NCBI RefSeq assembly: GCF_036170895.1
Contig: NZ_CP108036.1
Coordinates: 3,100,001 to 3,164,000 of the forward strand
DNA from: Streptomyces erythrochromogenes
GTDB taxonomy: Bacteria > Actinomycetota > Actinomycetes > Streptomycetales > Streptomycetaceae
Direction: 5' to 3'
Length of the DNA: 64,000 nucleotides
The position numbers and the translations under genes are program-made. This document shows positions 49,603-58,754 of this stretch, piece by piece; position 1 is the stretch's first letter; each line of letters opens with the position of its first letter. A model generated the notes under the pieces. The model was given only the letters and a program-made list of their open reading frames with translations, was not told the DNA's origin and searched no databases.

Positions 49603-51231
49603 TCAGATGACCTTGATCTGGTCGTAGACCGGGACGCTGAACTGGTTGAGGGAGACGTCCTCGAGGCGCTCGGAGTAGCCGGCGCTGCCGTTCTGGTACC
49701 AGAGCGGGATGGACGGCATCTGCTCGGCGAGGATCTTCTCCGACTCCTGGAAGCTGGCGATCGCCTTGGCCGGGTCGCTCTCCCGGTTCGCCTGGTCGAC
49801 GAGGTCGTCGAACTCCTTGTTGCTGAACTTCCCGTAGTTGGAGGAGGCGCCGGTGTAGTAGAGCGGCTGCAGGAAGTTCTGGATCAGCGGGTAGTCGGCC
49901 TGCCAGCCCGAGCGGAAGGGGCCCGTCAGCTTGTAGCTGCTCTGCTGGTTGCGGAAGTCGGCGAAGGTGCCGACCGGGTTGACCGTGCAGACCGGGCCCT
50001 CCCCCAGCGCGTTGTTGACGCTGTTGCAGACGGCGTCCATCCAGTCGCGGTGCGAGCCGGTGTCCACGTTGGAGGTCAGCGTGACCTTCCCGCCGGGCAG
50101 CCCGCCGCCCTCCTGGATGAGCTTCTTGGCCTCGGCCGGGTCGTAGACGCAGGCGTCGCCGCAGGCCGTGGCGGAGAAGCCGCCCTTCTCGCCGAGGGCC
50201 GGCGAGGTCCAGTCCTTGGCGGGCGTCCGGGTCTCCCGGAAGATCTGCTGGGTGATCTCGTCTCGGTTGATGGCCCGCGAGATGCCCTGGCGGACCTTCT
50301 CCGTGCCCGGCTTGCTCCACTGCGGGTCGTACAGCGGGAAGGTGAGGGTCTGGATGATGAGGGCCGGCTGGTTGATGTACCGGTCGCCGAGGTCGTTCTT
50401 GACGTTCTTCAGCTGCTGCGCCGGGACGTCGTCGACGAGGTCGAGGTTGCCGGAGATCAGGTCGGTGTAGGCGGTGTTGTTGTCGGTGTAGACCTTCAGG
50501 TCCACCCCGCCGTTCTGCGCCTTGTCCTCACCGGGGTACGCGTCCCACTTGCGCAGCTTCATGCCGGTGCCCTTGGTGTACGAGTCCACCGTGTACGGGC
50601 CGTTGCCGATCGGCTTGTCCAGCCAGGCGGTGTGGTCGGTGAAGAAGGCCTTGGGAAGCGGGGAGAAGGCCTGGTAGCCGAGGGTCTCGGGCCAGGTGGA
50701 GAACTTGTCCTTGAGGGCGACGGTGAAGGTCTTGGGATCCTTGACCACCAGTCCGGACATCGTCTTGGACTTGGGTTCGCCGGACGCCGGGTGCACGTCG
50801 TCGTAGCCGACGATGTCGGAGAAGAACGGTGAGTTGTTCTGCTTGTTGCGCACGTCCGCGCCGTAGTTCCAGGCGTCCACGAAGGACTGCGCGGTGACCG
50901 GCTCGTCGTTGCTGAACTTCCAGCCGTCCTTCAGCGTGACGGTGAAGTTCTGACTGTCCGTCGTCTGGATGGACTCGGCGAGCATGTTCTTGGCCTCGCC
51001 GGTCTCGGGGTCGTAGCGCTTGAGGCCGCGGAAGAGCATGTCGAGGACCTTGCCGCCCTGCACCTCGTTGGTGTTGGCGGGCTCCAGCGGGTTCTGCGGG
51101 TCACCCCACGACGAGCTGATGATTCCTGCCTCGCCGCCTCCGCCGCTGTCGCTCCCGCCGCCGCAGGCCGTCGCCGCGAGGGCGACGGCCACCGCACATG
51201 CGGCCCACTTGGCGTGGGTGGCTCCGCGCAT
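49603..51231 (-). CDS. oppA: oligopeptide-binding lipoprotein (operon 1)
   Basis: A 542-residue family 5 binding protein with a lipoprotein signal (ACAVAVALAATACGGG, Cys about 23). It contains QGGKVLDMLFRGLKRYDPET, FSPLPKAFF and GISRAINRDEITQQIFRETR. It should capture short peptides outside the membrane. The ATG at 51231 has AGGAGG 6 bases upstream. Its signal sequence (MRGATHAKWAACAVAVALAA) resembles that of the operon 2 protein, but the mature proteins differ clearly, so their ligands probably differ. Confidence 0.92.
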   Translation of the reverse strand: MRGATHAKWAACAVAVALAATACGGGSDSGGGGEAGIISSSWGDPQNPLEPANTNEVQGGKVLDMLFRGLKRYDPETGEAKNMLAESIQTTDSQNFTVTLKDGWKFSNDEPVTAQSFVDAWNYGADVRNKQNNSPFFSDIVGYDDVHPASGEPKSKTMSGLVVKDPKTFTVALKDKFSTWPETLGYQAFSPLPKAFFTDHTAWLDKPIGNGPYTVDSYTKGTGMKLRKWDAYPGEDKAQNGGVDLKVYTDNNTAYTDLISGNLDLVDDVPAQQLKNVKNDLGDRYINQPALIIQTLTFPLYDPQWSKPGTEKVRQGISRAINRDEITQQIFRETRTPAKDWTSPALGEKGGFSATACGDACVYDPAEAKKLIQEGGGLPGGKVTLTSNVDTGSHRDWMDAVCNSVNNALGEGPVCTVNPVGTFADFRNQQSSYKLTGPFRSGWQADYPLIQNFLQPLYYTGASSNYGKFSNKEFDDLVDQANRESDPAKAIASFQESEKILAEQMPSIPLWYQNGSAGYSERLEDVSLNQFSVPVYDQIKVI

Positions 51232-51338
51232 GGAGTGCCTCCTATGGCTCCCAAGACTCACTTAGGGGCCAATGTCACCCTATGAGGGGTGCCGCACACG
51301 CACGGTTGGACCGATTGCACCCGCGCGTCCCGCCCCTG

Positions 51339-52265
51339 TCACCCCTGGGGGTGCAAAGCCAGCTCCCAGGCGTCGACGCCGTAGTGCAGGGCCATGCCGT
51401 GCGCCTCGTAGAGCGCGAGTGCGCCGGTCGCGTTGTGGGTGTCCACGCCGAGGCCGATGGTGTCCCGGCCGCGCGCCGCGTAGGCGGCGAAGCCGTGGCG
51501 CAGCAGGAAGCCGCCGACGCCCCGGCCGCGCACGTCCTTGCGCACGCCTATGTGGCTCACCCAGGCCATGCTCGTGCGGTCGTCCCGGGTGAGCAGCACG
51601 GCGACGTCGCCCTCGCCGGGCAGGCTCGCGATCCACACCAGCGACCAGTCGAGCCCGCGGCCCTCGATGTGGTCCAGCCAGGTCTCGTACGGGCGGTCCA
51701 CATGGCCGAAGTGGGCGGCGAAGGTCTCCTCGACCAGGGCGTGGGCCCGGTGGCGGTCGGCCTCGTCGGCGCCGCAGTGGCGCAGGGCGAGCCCCTCGGG
51801 CGGGGTGGGTGCGAGGTCGGCGGCCGCGGACAGGGAGCGCGTCATGACCTGGTAGCGGCGGATGGTGCGGTAGCCGCGTCCGGAGAGGAGGGCGAGGTCG
51901 ATGGTGGGCTCCACGTTGAGCTGGAGGCGCAGGACGCCCGGCCCGGCGTTGATCTCACGGGCCCGGTCCTCCATGCGCTCCAGCAGCAGGACCGCGGCCT
52001 CGTGGTGGCCGGGCAGCACGTAGTGGTCGCCGTCGACGCGGCCCGGTCCGGAGTCCGCCCAGACGAGGGCGTAGGCGACGAGCCGGCCGTCCTCGAAGGC
52101 GAGCCAGGAGTCGGTGGCGAGGTCCACGTCGGGTGCGTTGAGGTCGGACTCGACGGTGCCGAGGTCGGTTTCGGGTCGGCCGATCTCGATCACGTCGACG
52201 GCGTTGAGCAGGGCGCAGATGTCAGCCGCGTCCCCGGGGCCGGCGGGCCGTACGGTGATGGTCAT
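51339..52265 (-). CDS. GNAT N-acetyltransferase, tandem type
   Basis: A 308-residue protein with two GNAT-like halves. The N-terminal half starts TITVRPAGPGDAADICALLN. The C-terminal half has the acetyl-CoA loop HIGVRKDVRGRGVGGFLLRH and THNATGALALYEAHGM. It acetylates an unknown substrate. The ATG has only a weak GAGAG upstream. It sits between the two peptide-transport operons, all on the same strand; a link to peptide metabolism is possible but not shown. Confidence 0.87.
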   Translation of the reverse strand: MTITVRPAGPGDAADICALLNAVDVIEIGRPETDLGTVESDLNAPDVDLATDSWLAFEDGRLVAYALVWADSGPGRVDGDHYVLPGHHEAAVLLLERMEDRAREINAGPGVLRLQLNVEPTIDLALLSGRGYRTIRRYQVMTRSLSAAADLAPTPPEGLALRHCGADEADRHRAHALVEETFAAHFGHVDRPYETWLDHIEGRGLDWSLVWIASLPGEGDVAVLLTRDDRTSMAWVSHIGVRKDVRGRGVGGFLLRHGFAAYAARGRDTIGLGVDTHNATGALALYEAHGMALHYGVDAWELALHPQG

Positions 52266-52341
52266 TGCGTCACTCTCGGCCCGGGATCCCGGGGTCGCAA
52301 CCGGTTTCCGCCCGGCACGGGTGGGCACTTCACGGCACACG

Positions 52342-52391
52342 GAAAGCGGCCGGTCCCCGGCGCCGTGAGGCACCGGGAACCGGCCGCTTTC
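52342..52391 (-). terminator. terminator of ABC operon 2
   Basis: GAAAGCGGCCGGT (52342-52354) pairs perfectly with 52379-52391, with further CCCGG/CCGGG pairing inside; it lies 17 bases past the oppF stop. Confidence 0.8.
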
Positions 52392-52407
52392 GTGGAGCGT
52401 GCGTGGA

Positions 52408-53460
52408 TCAGACCGCCAGGATGGCCTTCTCCTCGGCGAAGTGGCACGCCGACTCGTGCGCCGCCAGGGTGTTGACGCCCTTGAAGCGCTCCGGGATCGC
52501 CAGCAGCGGCTCCTCGGTGGAGCACTTGTCCTGGGCCTTCCAGCAGCGGGTGCGGAAGCGGCAGCCCGACGGCGGGTTGGCCGGGGACGGGACGTCACCG
52601 GTGAGGATGATGCGCTCGCGGGACTCGCGGACCTCGGGGTCCGGGACCGGGACCGCAGACAGCAGCGCCTGGGTGTAGGGGTGCGTCGGGTGCTCGTAGA
52701 TCTCGGCGTCGGTGCCGATCTCGGCCATCTTGCCGAGGTACATGACGCCGACGCGGTCCGAGATGTGCCGGACGATCGAGAGGTCGTGCGCGATGAAGAT
52801 GTAGGACAGGTTGAACTCGTCCTGCAGCTTCTCCATCAGGTTGATGACCTGCGCCTGCACCGACACGTCGAGCGCGGAGACCGGCTCGTCGCAGATGATG
52901 ATCTCCGGGTTGAGCGCGAGGCCGCGGGCGATGCCGATGCGCTGGCGCTGACCGCCGGAGAACTGGTGCGGGTAGCGGTTGATGTACTCCGGGTTCAGGC
53001 CCACGACGTCCAGGAGCTCCTGGACCTTGCGGCGCCGGTCGCCCTTCGGGGCCACCTCGGGGTGGATCTCGAAGGTCTCCCCGATGATGTCGCCGACCGT
53101 CATGCGCGGGTTCAGCGAGGTGTACGGGTCCTGGAACACCATCTGGATGTTGCGGCGCACGGCCTTCAGCGCGCGGCCGGACAGCTTGGTGATGTCCTGG
53201 CCCTTGTAGAAGACCTCGCCGGCGGTGGCCCGCTCGAGGTTCATCAGGAGCTTGGCGACCGTGGACTTGCCACAGCCGGACTCACCGACGATGCCGAGGG
53301 TCTCGCCCTGGTACAGGTCGAAGGACACACCGTCGACGGCCTTGACCGCACCGACCTGCTTCTTGAACAGGATGCCCTGGGTCAGCGGGAAGTGCTTGAC
53401 CAGGTTGCGGACCTGGAGGATCGGCTCGCGCTCGGTGGTCGTCTTGCTGAGCTCAGCCAT
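52408..53460 (-). CDS. oppF: oligopeptide ABC importer ATPase F (operon 2)
   Basis: A 350-residue ATPase with Walker [10 protein letters not shown], signature [16 protein letters not shown] and Walker [13 protein letters not shown]. The same Cys extension ([20 protein letters not shown]) closes it. It closely resembles the operon 1 copy; a 99-base stretch (53077-53175) is identical to 46252-46350, suggesting gene conversion or strong selection. Its ATG overlaps oppD by 8 bases. Confidence 0.95.
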   Translation of the reverse strand: MAELSKTTTEREPILQVRNLVKHFPLTQGILFKKQVGAVKAVDGVSFDLYQGETLGIVGESGCGKSTVAKLLMNLERATAGEVFYKGQDITKLSGRALKAVRRNIQMVFQDPYTSLNPRMTVGDIIGETFEIHPEVAPKGDRRRKVQELLDVVGLNPEYINRYPHQFSGGQRQRIGIARGLALNPEIIICDEPVSALDVSVQAQVINLMEKLQDEFNLSYIFIAHDLSIVRHISDRVGVMYLGKMAEIGTDAEIYEHPTHPYTQALLSAVPVPDPEVRESRERIILTGDVPSPANPPSGCRFRTRCWKAQDKCSTEEPLLAIPERFKGVNTLAAHESACHFAEEKAILAV

Positions 53461-54544
53461 GGATCTGGTCCTTCCAGAAGTGGCACGCGCTGCCGCGGCC
53501 GGGCAGTTCGGTGCCGTCCTGCTCGGTGACCGGGTGCAGGACCGGGATCTCCGTACGGCAGATGTCCTGCGCCTTGGGGCACCGGGGGCTGAAGGCACAG
53601 CCCGCCGGGATGCGGAGCAGGTTGGGCGGCAGGCCCTTGATCGCGTACAGCTCCTGGCCCTTCTGGTCCAGGCGCGGGATCGAGTCGAGCAGGCCCCGGG
53701 TGTACGGGTGCGAGGGGCGCTTGTAGATCTCGTGGACCGGAGCGGTCTCGACGATCCGGCCCGCGTACATGACCGCGATCTTGTCCGCGACGTCGGCGAC
53801 CACGCCGAGGTCGTGGGTGATCAGGATCAGACCCATGTTCATCTCGCGCTGGAGCTCCGCGAGCAGGTCCATGACCTGGGCCTGGACGGTCACGTCGAGA
53901 GCCGTGGTGGGCTCGTCGGCGATGATCAGGTCCGGCTCCAGCGCCAGCGCCATGGCGATCATGATGCGCTGGCGCATACCGCCGGAGAACTGGTGCGGGT
54001 AGTCGCCCACGCGCGCCTTGGCGGCGGGGATCTTCACGCGGTCCATGAGCTCGATGGCCTTGGCCTTCGAGTCCTTCTTGGACATGCCGCGGTGGACGCG
54101 GAACATCTCGCCGAGCTGGTCGCCCACCGAGTAGACCGGGTTCAGGGAGGACAGCGCGTCCTGGAAGATCATCGCCATCTTGTCGCCGCGGAGCTTGCGG
54201 CGCTCCTCGTCGGACATCTTGAGGATGTCCCGGCCGTGGAAGCGCACCTCGCCGCCGGCGACCCGTCCGGGCGGGCTGTCGAGGATGCCCATGATCGCCT
54301 GCGCGGTGACGGACTTGCCGGAGCCGGACTCGCCGAGCACGGCGAGGGTCTCGCCGGCGCTGACGCTGTAGCTCACGCCGTTGACGGCCTTGGCGACCCC
54401 GTCACGGGTCTTGAACTCGACCTGGAGGTTGTCCACCTCCAGCAGCGGCACGGCGGACCCGCCGCCCGTCTCCGCAACGCTGAGAATCTCCGACGTCGTC
54501 ACGCCGCCACCTTCGTCCTGCTTGCTGATGTTGTCTCGGAGCAT
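53453..54544 (-). CDS. oppD: oligopeptide ABC importer ATPase D (operon 2)
   Basis: A 363-residue ATPase with Walker [10 protein letters not shown], signature [16 protein letters not shown], Walker [13 protein letters not shown] and the Cys extension GCAFSPRCPKAQDICRTEIP. It carries about 30 more N-terminal residues than its paralogue. The ATG at 54544 has a weak ribosome binding site, and a GTG at 54502 is an alternative start. The gene follows oppC after 9 bases. Confidence 0.93.
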   Translation of the reverse strand: MLRDNISKQDEGGGVTTSEILSVAETGGGSAVPLLEVDNLQVEFKTRDGVAKAVNGVSYSVSAGETLAVLGESGSGKSVTAQAIMGILDSPPGRVAGGEVRFHGRDILKMSDEERRKLRGDKMAMIFQDALSSLNPVYSVGDQLGEMFRVHRGMSKKDSKAKAIELMDRVKIPAAKARVGDYPHQFSGGMRQRIMIAMALALEPDLIIADEPTTALDVTVQAQVMDLLAELQREMNMGLILITHDLGVVADVADKIAVMYAGRIVETAPVHEIYKRPSHPYTRGLLDSIPRLDQKGQELYAIKGLPPNLLRIPAGCAFSPRCPKAQDICRTEIPVLHPVTEQDGTELPGRGSACHFWKDQIHG

Positions 54545-54553
54545 CGGGCGGCC

Positions 54554-55477
54554 CTACCGCAGCTTCGGGTCGAGCGCGTCGCGCAGGCCGTCGCCGACGA
54601 AGGCGAAGCCGAGCACGGTGACGACGACGAAGAGGCTGGGGTACAGCCACAGGTAGTCGTGGACGCCGATGAAGGCCTGACCGGCCGCCAGCATGTTGCC
54701 CCACTCCGGGACGTCGACCGGGACACCGGCGCCGAGGAAGGAGAGGGCCGCGACGCCGATGATCGTGGTACCGACGTTGAACGTCGCGTAGACCAGGACG
54801 GGGGTCAGCGAGTTGGGCAGGATGTGCGTGCGGACGATCCGGCCGCCGCTGGCGCCGAGCGCCTTGGCCGCGTGGACGTAGTCCATCTCTCGCACCGACA
54901 GGATCGAGCTGCGCAGCAGTCGGGAAACGGTCGCCCACGAGAAGACCGCGAGCGAGATGATCACCGGCGTGATACCGCGGCCGGTGACCAGGATGATGAC
55001 GACGGCACCGATCATCAGCGGGAACGCGAGGAAGACGTCCGCGATGCGCATGACGAGGGTGTCGGCGAAACCGGCGAAGTAGCCGGCGATGGCGCCGAGG
55101 GCGACACCGATCAGCACGGCGAAGAAGATCGAGGCGAGGCCGACGAACATGGCCACGCGGGTACCGGCTATGAGGCGCGAGAACATGTCGCGGCCCAGGG
55201 CGTCGGTGCCCAGCCAGTGCGTGCCGTTGGGCGACTGGAGGGTGTTCTCCAGGTCCTGCGCGCCGGGGTCGAACGGCGCGAACATGTTGCCGAAGATCGC
55301 GGTGATGAACAGCAGGCAGATGATCACGAGACCGACGACGGCCAGCTTGTTCTGGACGAAGCGGTGGCGGATCTCGGCCCACTGGGTGAGCTGCTTGGGG
55401 CTTGCTTCAGGGGCGGCCGGGGCGGCCGGCACGGGGCTCTCGTCCCCGATCGCCGGGCTCTTGACGAGCTCAGACAT
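54554..55477 (-). CDS. oppC: oligopeptide ABC importer permease C (operon 2)
   Basis: A 307-residue membrane protein. A Pro/Ala-rich N-terminus precedes the first helix (LAVVGLVIICLLFITAIFGN). The loop THWLGTDALGRDMFSRLIAG and the coupling segment AAKALGASGGRIVRTHILPN are classical, as is the late SFLGAGVPVDVPEWG. It ends DGLRDALDPKLR. A GGAGGATT-type ribosome binding site precedes the ATG. The gene lies 24 bases after oppB. Confidence 0.94.
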   Translation of the reverse strand: MSELVKSPAIGDESPVPAAPAAPEASPKQLTQWAEIRHRFVQNKLAVVGLVIICLLFITAIFGNMFAPFDPGAQDLENTLQSPNGTHWLGTDALGRDMFSRLIAGTRVAMFVGLASIFFAVLIGVALGAIAGYFAGFADTLVMRIADVFLAFPLMIGAVVIILVTGRGITPVIISLAVFSWATVSRLLRSSILSVREMDYVHAAKALGASGGRIVRTHILPNSLTPVLVYATFNVGTTIIGVAALSFLGAGVPVDVPEWGNMLAAGQAFIGVHDYLWLYPSLFVVVTVLGFAFVGDGLRDALDPKLR

Positions 55478-55501
55478 GAGGAAATCCTCCTTGGGGGGCG
55501 G

Positions 55502-56428
55502 TCAGCTGAGGCGGATACGCGGGTCGAGGGCCGCGTACAGCAGGTCCACGATGAGGCTGAGGACGACGAAGATGGCGACGCTGTAGGTCACCACACCGAT
55601 CACGATCGGGTTGTTCTGCTGCTGGATCGCCTGAACCAGTGCCAGACCGACACCGTCCCAGTTGAAGATCGCCTCGGTGATGAGCGCGCCACCGAGAAGT
55701 GCGCCGAACGAGATGCCCAGGTAGGTGACGACCGGGATGGACGAGTTGCGGAGCACGTGCTTGAACAGCACGCGACGGCGCGGAAGTCCCTTGGCCACGG
55801 CGGTCTTCACGTAGTCCGCGCGCAGCACCTCGAGCATCGTGCCGCGGGTCAGGCGGGCGACGAACGCGATGTCGGTGATGGCGAGGGTGACCGCGGGCAG
55901 GACCATGCCTTCGAGCTTGTCTCCACCGAGCTGCGGGAACCACTGGAGCTCGACCGCGAACCACTTCATGAGCAGCATGCCGATCACGAACGTTGGGAAT
56001 CCCACCGCCATGGTCGTAAAGAATGTCGTGGCCATGTCCAAGATGCTGTATCTGTACAGGGCGGCGATGATGCCGACGCCCATACCGAACACCGTCACGA
56101 GAGCGATGGCCAGCAGGGCCAGCTTCGCGGTGTTCGCCAGCTTGGGGCCGAGGATCTCGGACACCTCGCGGCGCTGGATGAAGTCCTCGCCGAGGTCTCC
56201 GGTCGCGACCTTCGACACGTAGTTCACATACTGCTCGGGCAGCGACTTGTCGAGCCCGTACCGCGCCTTGAGCTCCGCGACCACCGCTGGGTCACGAGCC
56301 TTGTCGCTGCCTGCGATCGAGCCCACGGGGTCACCGGGGAGAACGAAAAGACAAGCGAACAGAACCATGGTCGCGCCGATGAGGACTATGACCATCTGCC
56401 CGAGGCGACGGGCGACGTACCTTCCCAT
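55502..56428 (-). CDS. oppB: oligopeptide ABC importer permease B (operon 2)
   Basis: A 308-residue membrane protein with six helices, beginning MGRYVARRLGQMVIVLIGAT. The loop LPGDPVGSIAGSDKARDPAV and the coupling region TAVAKGLPRRRVLFKHVLRN are typical. It ends DLLYAALDPRIRLS. AGAGAGG precedes the ATG. A hairpin of about 30 bases lies between oppA and this gene. Confidence 0.94.
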   Translation of the reverse strand: MGRYVARRLGQMVIVLIGATMVLFACLFVLPGDPVGSIAGSDKARDPAVVAELKARYGLDKSLPEQYVNYVSKVATGDLGEDFIQRREVSEILGPKLANTAKLALLAIALVTVFGMGVGIIAALYRYSILDMATTFFTTMAVGFPTFVIGMLLMKWFAVELQWFPQLGGDKLEGMVLPAVTLAITDIAFVARLTRGTMLEVLRADYVKTAVAKGLPRRRVLFKHVLRNSSIPVVTYLGISFGALLGGALITEAIFNWDGVGLALVQAIQQQNNPIVIGVVTYSVAIFVVLSLIVDLLYAALDPRIRLS

Positions 56429-56559
56429 GTTTGTGCCTCTCTACCTGGCCGCTTCTGGGAGCAGCGGCCTCCGGCCCAAGGAACGGGCCGGCTCTCGGCC
56501 TGCGGGGATTGCCCGCGGATGTGAGGGGTGCCGAAGTAAAAACGGCCTGCCGAGCGGGG

Positions 56560-56590
56560 CCGCGGCCCACCGGTCACCCGGGGGCCGCGG
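56560..56590 (-). terminator. hairpin between oppA and oppB (operon 2)
   Basis: CCGCGGCCC (56560-56568) pairs with GGGCCGCGG (56582-56590). On the transcript a second CGGC/GCCG stem followed by TTTTTAC comes after it, which looks like partial termination after the binding-protein gene. Confidence 0.65.
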
Positions 56591-56626
56591 CACGTTCGCT
56601 CCTGACGGATATACCGTCCGAACCGA

Positions 56627-58282
56627 TTACTTCTTGAGCGAGATCTTCTCGAGGATCGGGTCCTCGTTGAAGTTGATGTCGTCCAGACCGTTGAACTTGT
56701 CGGTCGCCATCAGGCGGAACTGGGAACGGTTGAAGGTCGGGATGAGGGCCATGTCCTCCATGGCCATCTTCTCGGCCTGCTTGTACAGCGCGATACGCGC
56801 GGCCTCGTCCTTGGTGGCGCGGGCCGTGTCGATCAGCTTGTCGAACTCGGGGTTGTTGTAACGGGCGCGGTTGTCACCGACCACGTTGCCCTCGGCGTCC
56901 TTGTTCATCGACTCCGAGTGCAGGAGCGGGAACAGGAAGTTCTCCGGGGTCGGGTAGTCCGCACCCCACGCGAAGCGGTAGAGGCCGGTGGCCTGGGTAC
57001 CCTGCTGCTCCTTGAGCAGACCCGGGAAGTCCTTGCCGTCCAGCTTGACCTTCAGGCCGAGGACGTCCTCGAGCTGACGCGCGACGGCCTGGACCCACTC
57101 TTCGTGGCCCGCACCGGTGTTGAAGGAGAACTTGATCTCCGTGCCCGGCTTCAGGCCGCCCTTCTCGGCGTGCTCCTTGGCCTTGGCGACGTCCTGCTTG
57201 ACGCAGGAGGTGCACAGGTCCTTCTGGTACGCCTTCGGGAACGCCGGCGGCACGATGGTCGTCGACGGGGTCTGGAAGCCCTGGAAGACACCCTTGGCGA
57301 TGGCCTGGCGGTCGATCGCGTAGGAGATCGCCAGACGGGCGTCCTTGTTGTTGGTCGGGCCGTTGTCACCGATCGGCAGAACCCAGTTCATGCCGTTGGT
57401 GTCCTTGGCGAACCACTTGTTCTGCGGCTTGAACTTCGCCTCGGCCGTCTTCAGCATCGGCGTCGGGATGTGCGCGTAGTCGAAGGTGCCGGCCTGGAAG
57501 CCGTCGTACTCGAGCTGGTGCGCGGTCTTGTCGTTGAGGAGGGTGACCTGGACCTTGTCCAGCTTCGCCTTCGTCAGGCCGTAGTCGTCGTTGCGGACGA
57601 GGTTGATGGCCTTGTTGTGCTCCCAGCTGCCGTCCATCTTGAACGGGCCGTTGCCGACGGGGGCCTCGCCGAACGCCTTGTCCTCTTCGCCGACCTTGGC
57701 GACCTTCGGGACCGGGCTGTAGGCGGTGTGCGCCGTCTTCAGCACGAACTCGCAGTCGGCCTTGGACAGGTCGACCTTGATGGTGTGCGGGTCCGGGGTG
57801 GTGACACCGGAGAAGGTCTTGGCCGAGCCGTCCTGCAGCTCCGCGTAACCCTTGATGCCGGCGAAGTGGTACGCCACGTCGGACGCGGCGGCCTTGTGCG
57901 CGGAACGCGCCCAACCGCGGGCGAACGCCTCGGCGTCGACGACCTCGCCGTTGGAGAACTTGGTGTCCGCCTTGACCTTGAAGGTCCAGGAGGTGCAACC
58001 CTCGTCCGAGCTGGCCGACTCGGCCAGCGCGGGCTCGGCCAGGCCGTCCGGCGTGTTCGAGTACAGGCCGGTGAACAGGGCGTTCGACAGCAGGATGCCC
58101 GTGGACTCGTGGGCGCGCCCCGGGTCGATGGTGTCCGGCTCCGTGCTGCCCAGGCGGAACGTACCGCCGCCGGCAGCGTTGCCCTTGTCCTTGCTGTCAC
58201 CGTCACCGCCGCCACAGGCGGTAGCGGCCAGGGCGACGACAACCGCGCCCACGACCCACTTGGCGCTCTTGGCACCGCGCAT
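56627..58282 (-). CDS. oppA: oligopeptide-binding lipoprotein (operon 2)
   Basis: A 551-residue family 5 binding protein. The lipoprotein signal is VGAVVVALAATACGGG, Cys about 23. It has FRLGSTEPDTIDPGRAHEST, VGNGPFKMDGSWEHNK and AISYAIDRQAIAKGVFQGFQ, with a CTSC pair that may form a disulphide. The ATG at 58282 has GAGGAGG 6 bases upstream; in-frame starts further up lack one. It heads operon 2 and has a 5' region of more than 300 bases with two palindromes. Confidence 0.92.
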   Translation of the reverse strand: MRGAKSAKWVVGAVVVALAATACGGGDGDSKDKGNAAGGGTFRLGSTEPDTIDPGRAHESTGILLSNALFTGLYSNTPDGLAEPALAESASSDEGCTSWTFKVKADTKFSNGEVVDAEAFARGWARSAHKAAASDVAYHFAGIKGYAELQDGSAKTFSGVTTPDPHTIKVDLSKADCEFVLKTAHTAYSPVPKVAKVGEEDKAFGEAPVGNGPFKMDGSWEHNKAINLVRNDDYGLTKAKLDKVQVTLLNDKTAHQLEYDGFQAGTFDYAHIPTPMLKTAEAKFKPQNKWFAKDTNGMNWVLPIGDNGPTNNKDARLAISYAIDRQAIAKGVFQGFQTPSTTIVPPAFPKAYQKDLCTSCVKQDVAKAKEHAEKGGLKPGTEIKFSFNTGAGHEEWVQAVARQLEDVLGLKVKLDGKDFPGLLKEQQGTQATGLYRFAWGADYPTPENFLFPLLHSESMNKDAEGNVVGDNRARYNNPEFDKLIDTARATKDEAARIALYKQAEKMAMEDMALIPTFNRSQFRLMATDKFNGLDDINFNEDPILEKISLKK

Positions 58283-58409
58283 GGGTTTCCTCCTCATGAG
58301 TCCACTGATCGACTTGAGGGGCATGAAAACCTCGCCGACACCCCTGACGGCGAATGGTTTCCTGCCCATAGTGTGCTCGTGAGTCGGCGCGATCCCCACA
58401 TCGCGTGAC

Positions 58410-58430
58410 CCATTGACCCGAGCTCAATGG
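58410..58430. promoter_or_regulatory. inverted repeat upstream of oppA (operon 2)
   Basis: CCATTGA (58410-58416) and TCAATGG (58424-58430) form a perfect 7-7-7 repeat about 130 bases before the oppA start. It could be an operator. Confidence 0.4.
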
Positions 58431-58463
58431 AGCCATCCTCAAGTACCGCCAGGCCGTAAACCA

Positions 58464-58473
58464 CACTTAAGTG
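58464..58473. promoter_or_regulatory. palindrome CACTTAAGTG upstream of oppA (operon 2)
   Basis: A perfect 10-bp AT-containing palindrome, rare in this GC-rich sequence, lies 34 bases beyond the previous repeat on the promoter-distal side. The role is unknown. Confidence 0.35.
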
Positions 58474-58630
58474 GTCTCGTTTTCACAACATCGATCCGCG
58501 GCAGAAACCCGAAATCCGGACAAACGGATAGGAGACAGACACGTGCGAAACGGACGGTTAGCTCATCATCCGGAGTGTCACGGTCGGTATGCGGACACCT
58601 GAACGCAAAAATCCGCTTGACAAAAGCGAA

Positions 58631-58669
58631 CAGCCCCTCCCCTCACGGACTCCGTGAGGGGAGGGGCTG
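58631..58669 (-). terminator. terminator of typA
   Basis: CAGCCCCTCCCCTCACGGA (58631-58649) and 58651-58669 are perfect reverse complements; with the tight turn opened the stem is about 17 bp. On the minus strand it is followed by TTCGCTTTTG. Confidence 0.85.
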
Positions 58670-58754
58670 CTGTTTTCCCGCACCCCGGCGGCCGACTACG
58701 GCCGCCGCGGCCGCCGCCCGAGCAAACCCGGGTCGGGCAGCCTGAACGCGGTTA

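Noticed and set aside
53225..56524. 1099-codon open frame on the plus strand across ABC operon 2
   Set aside because: It is antisense to four clear transporter genes and has Asp/Arg/His-rich shadow composition, not a protein family.
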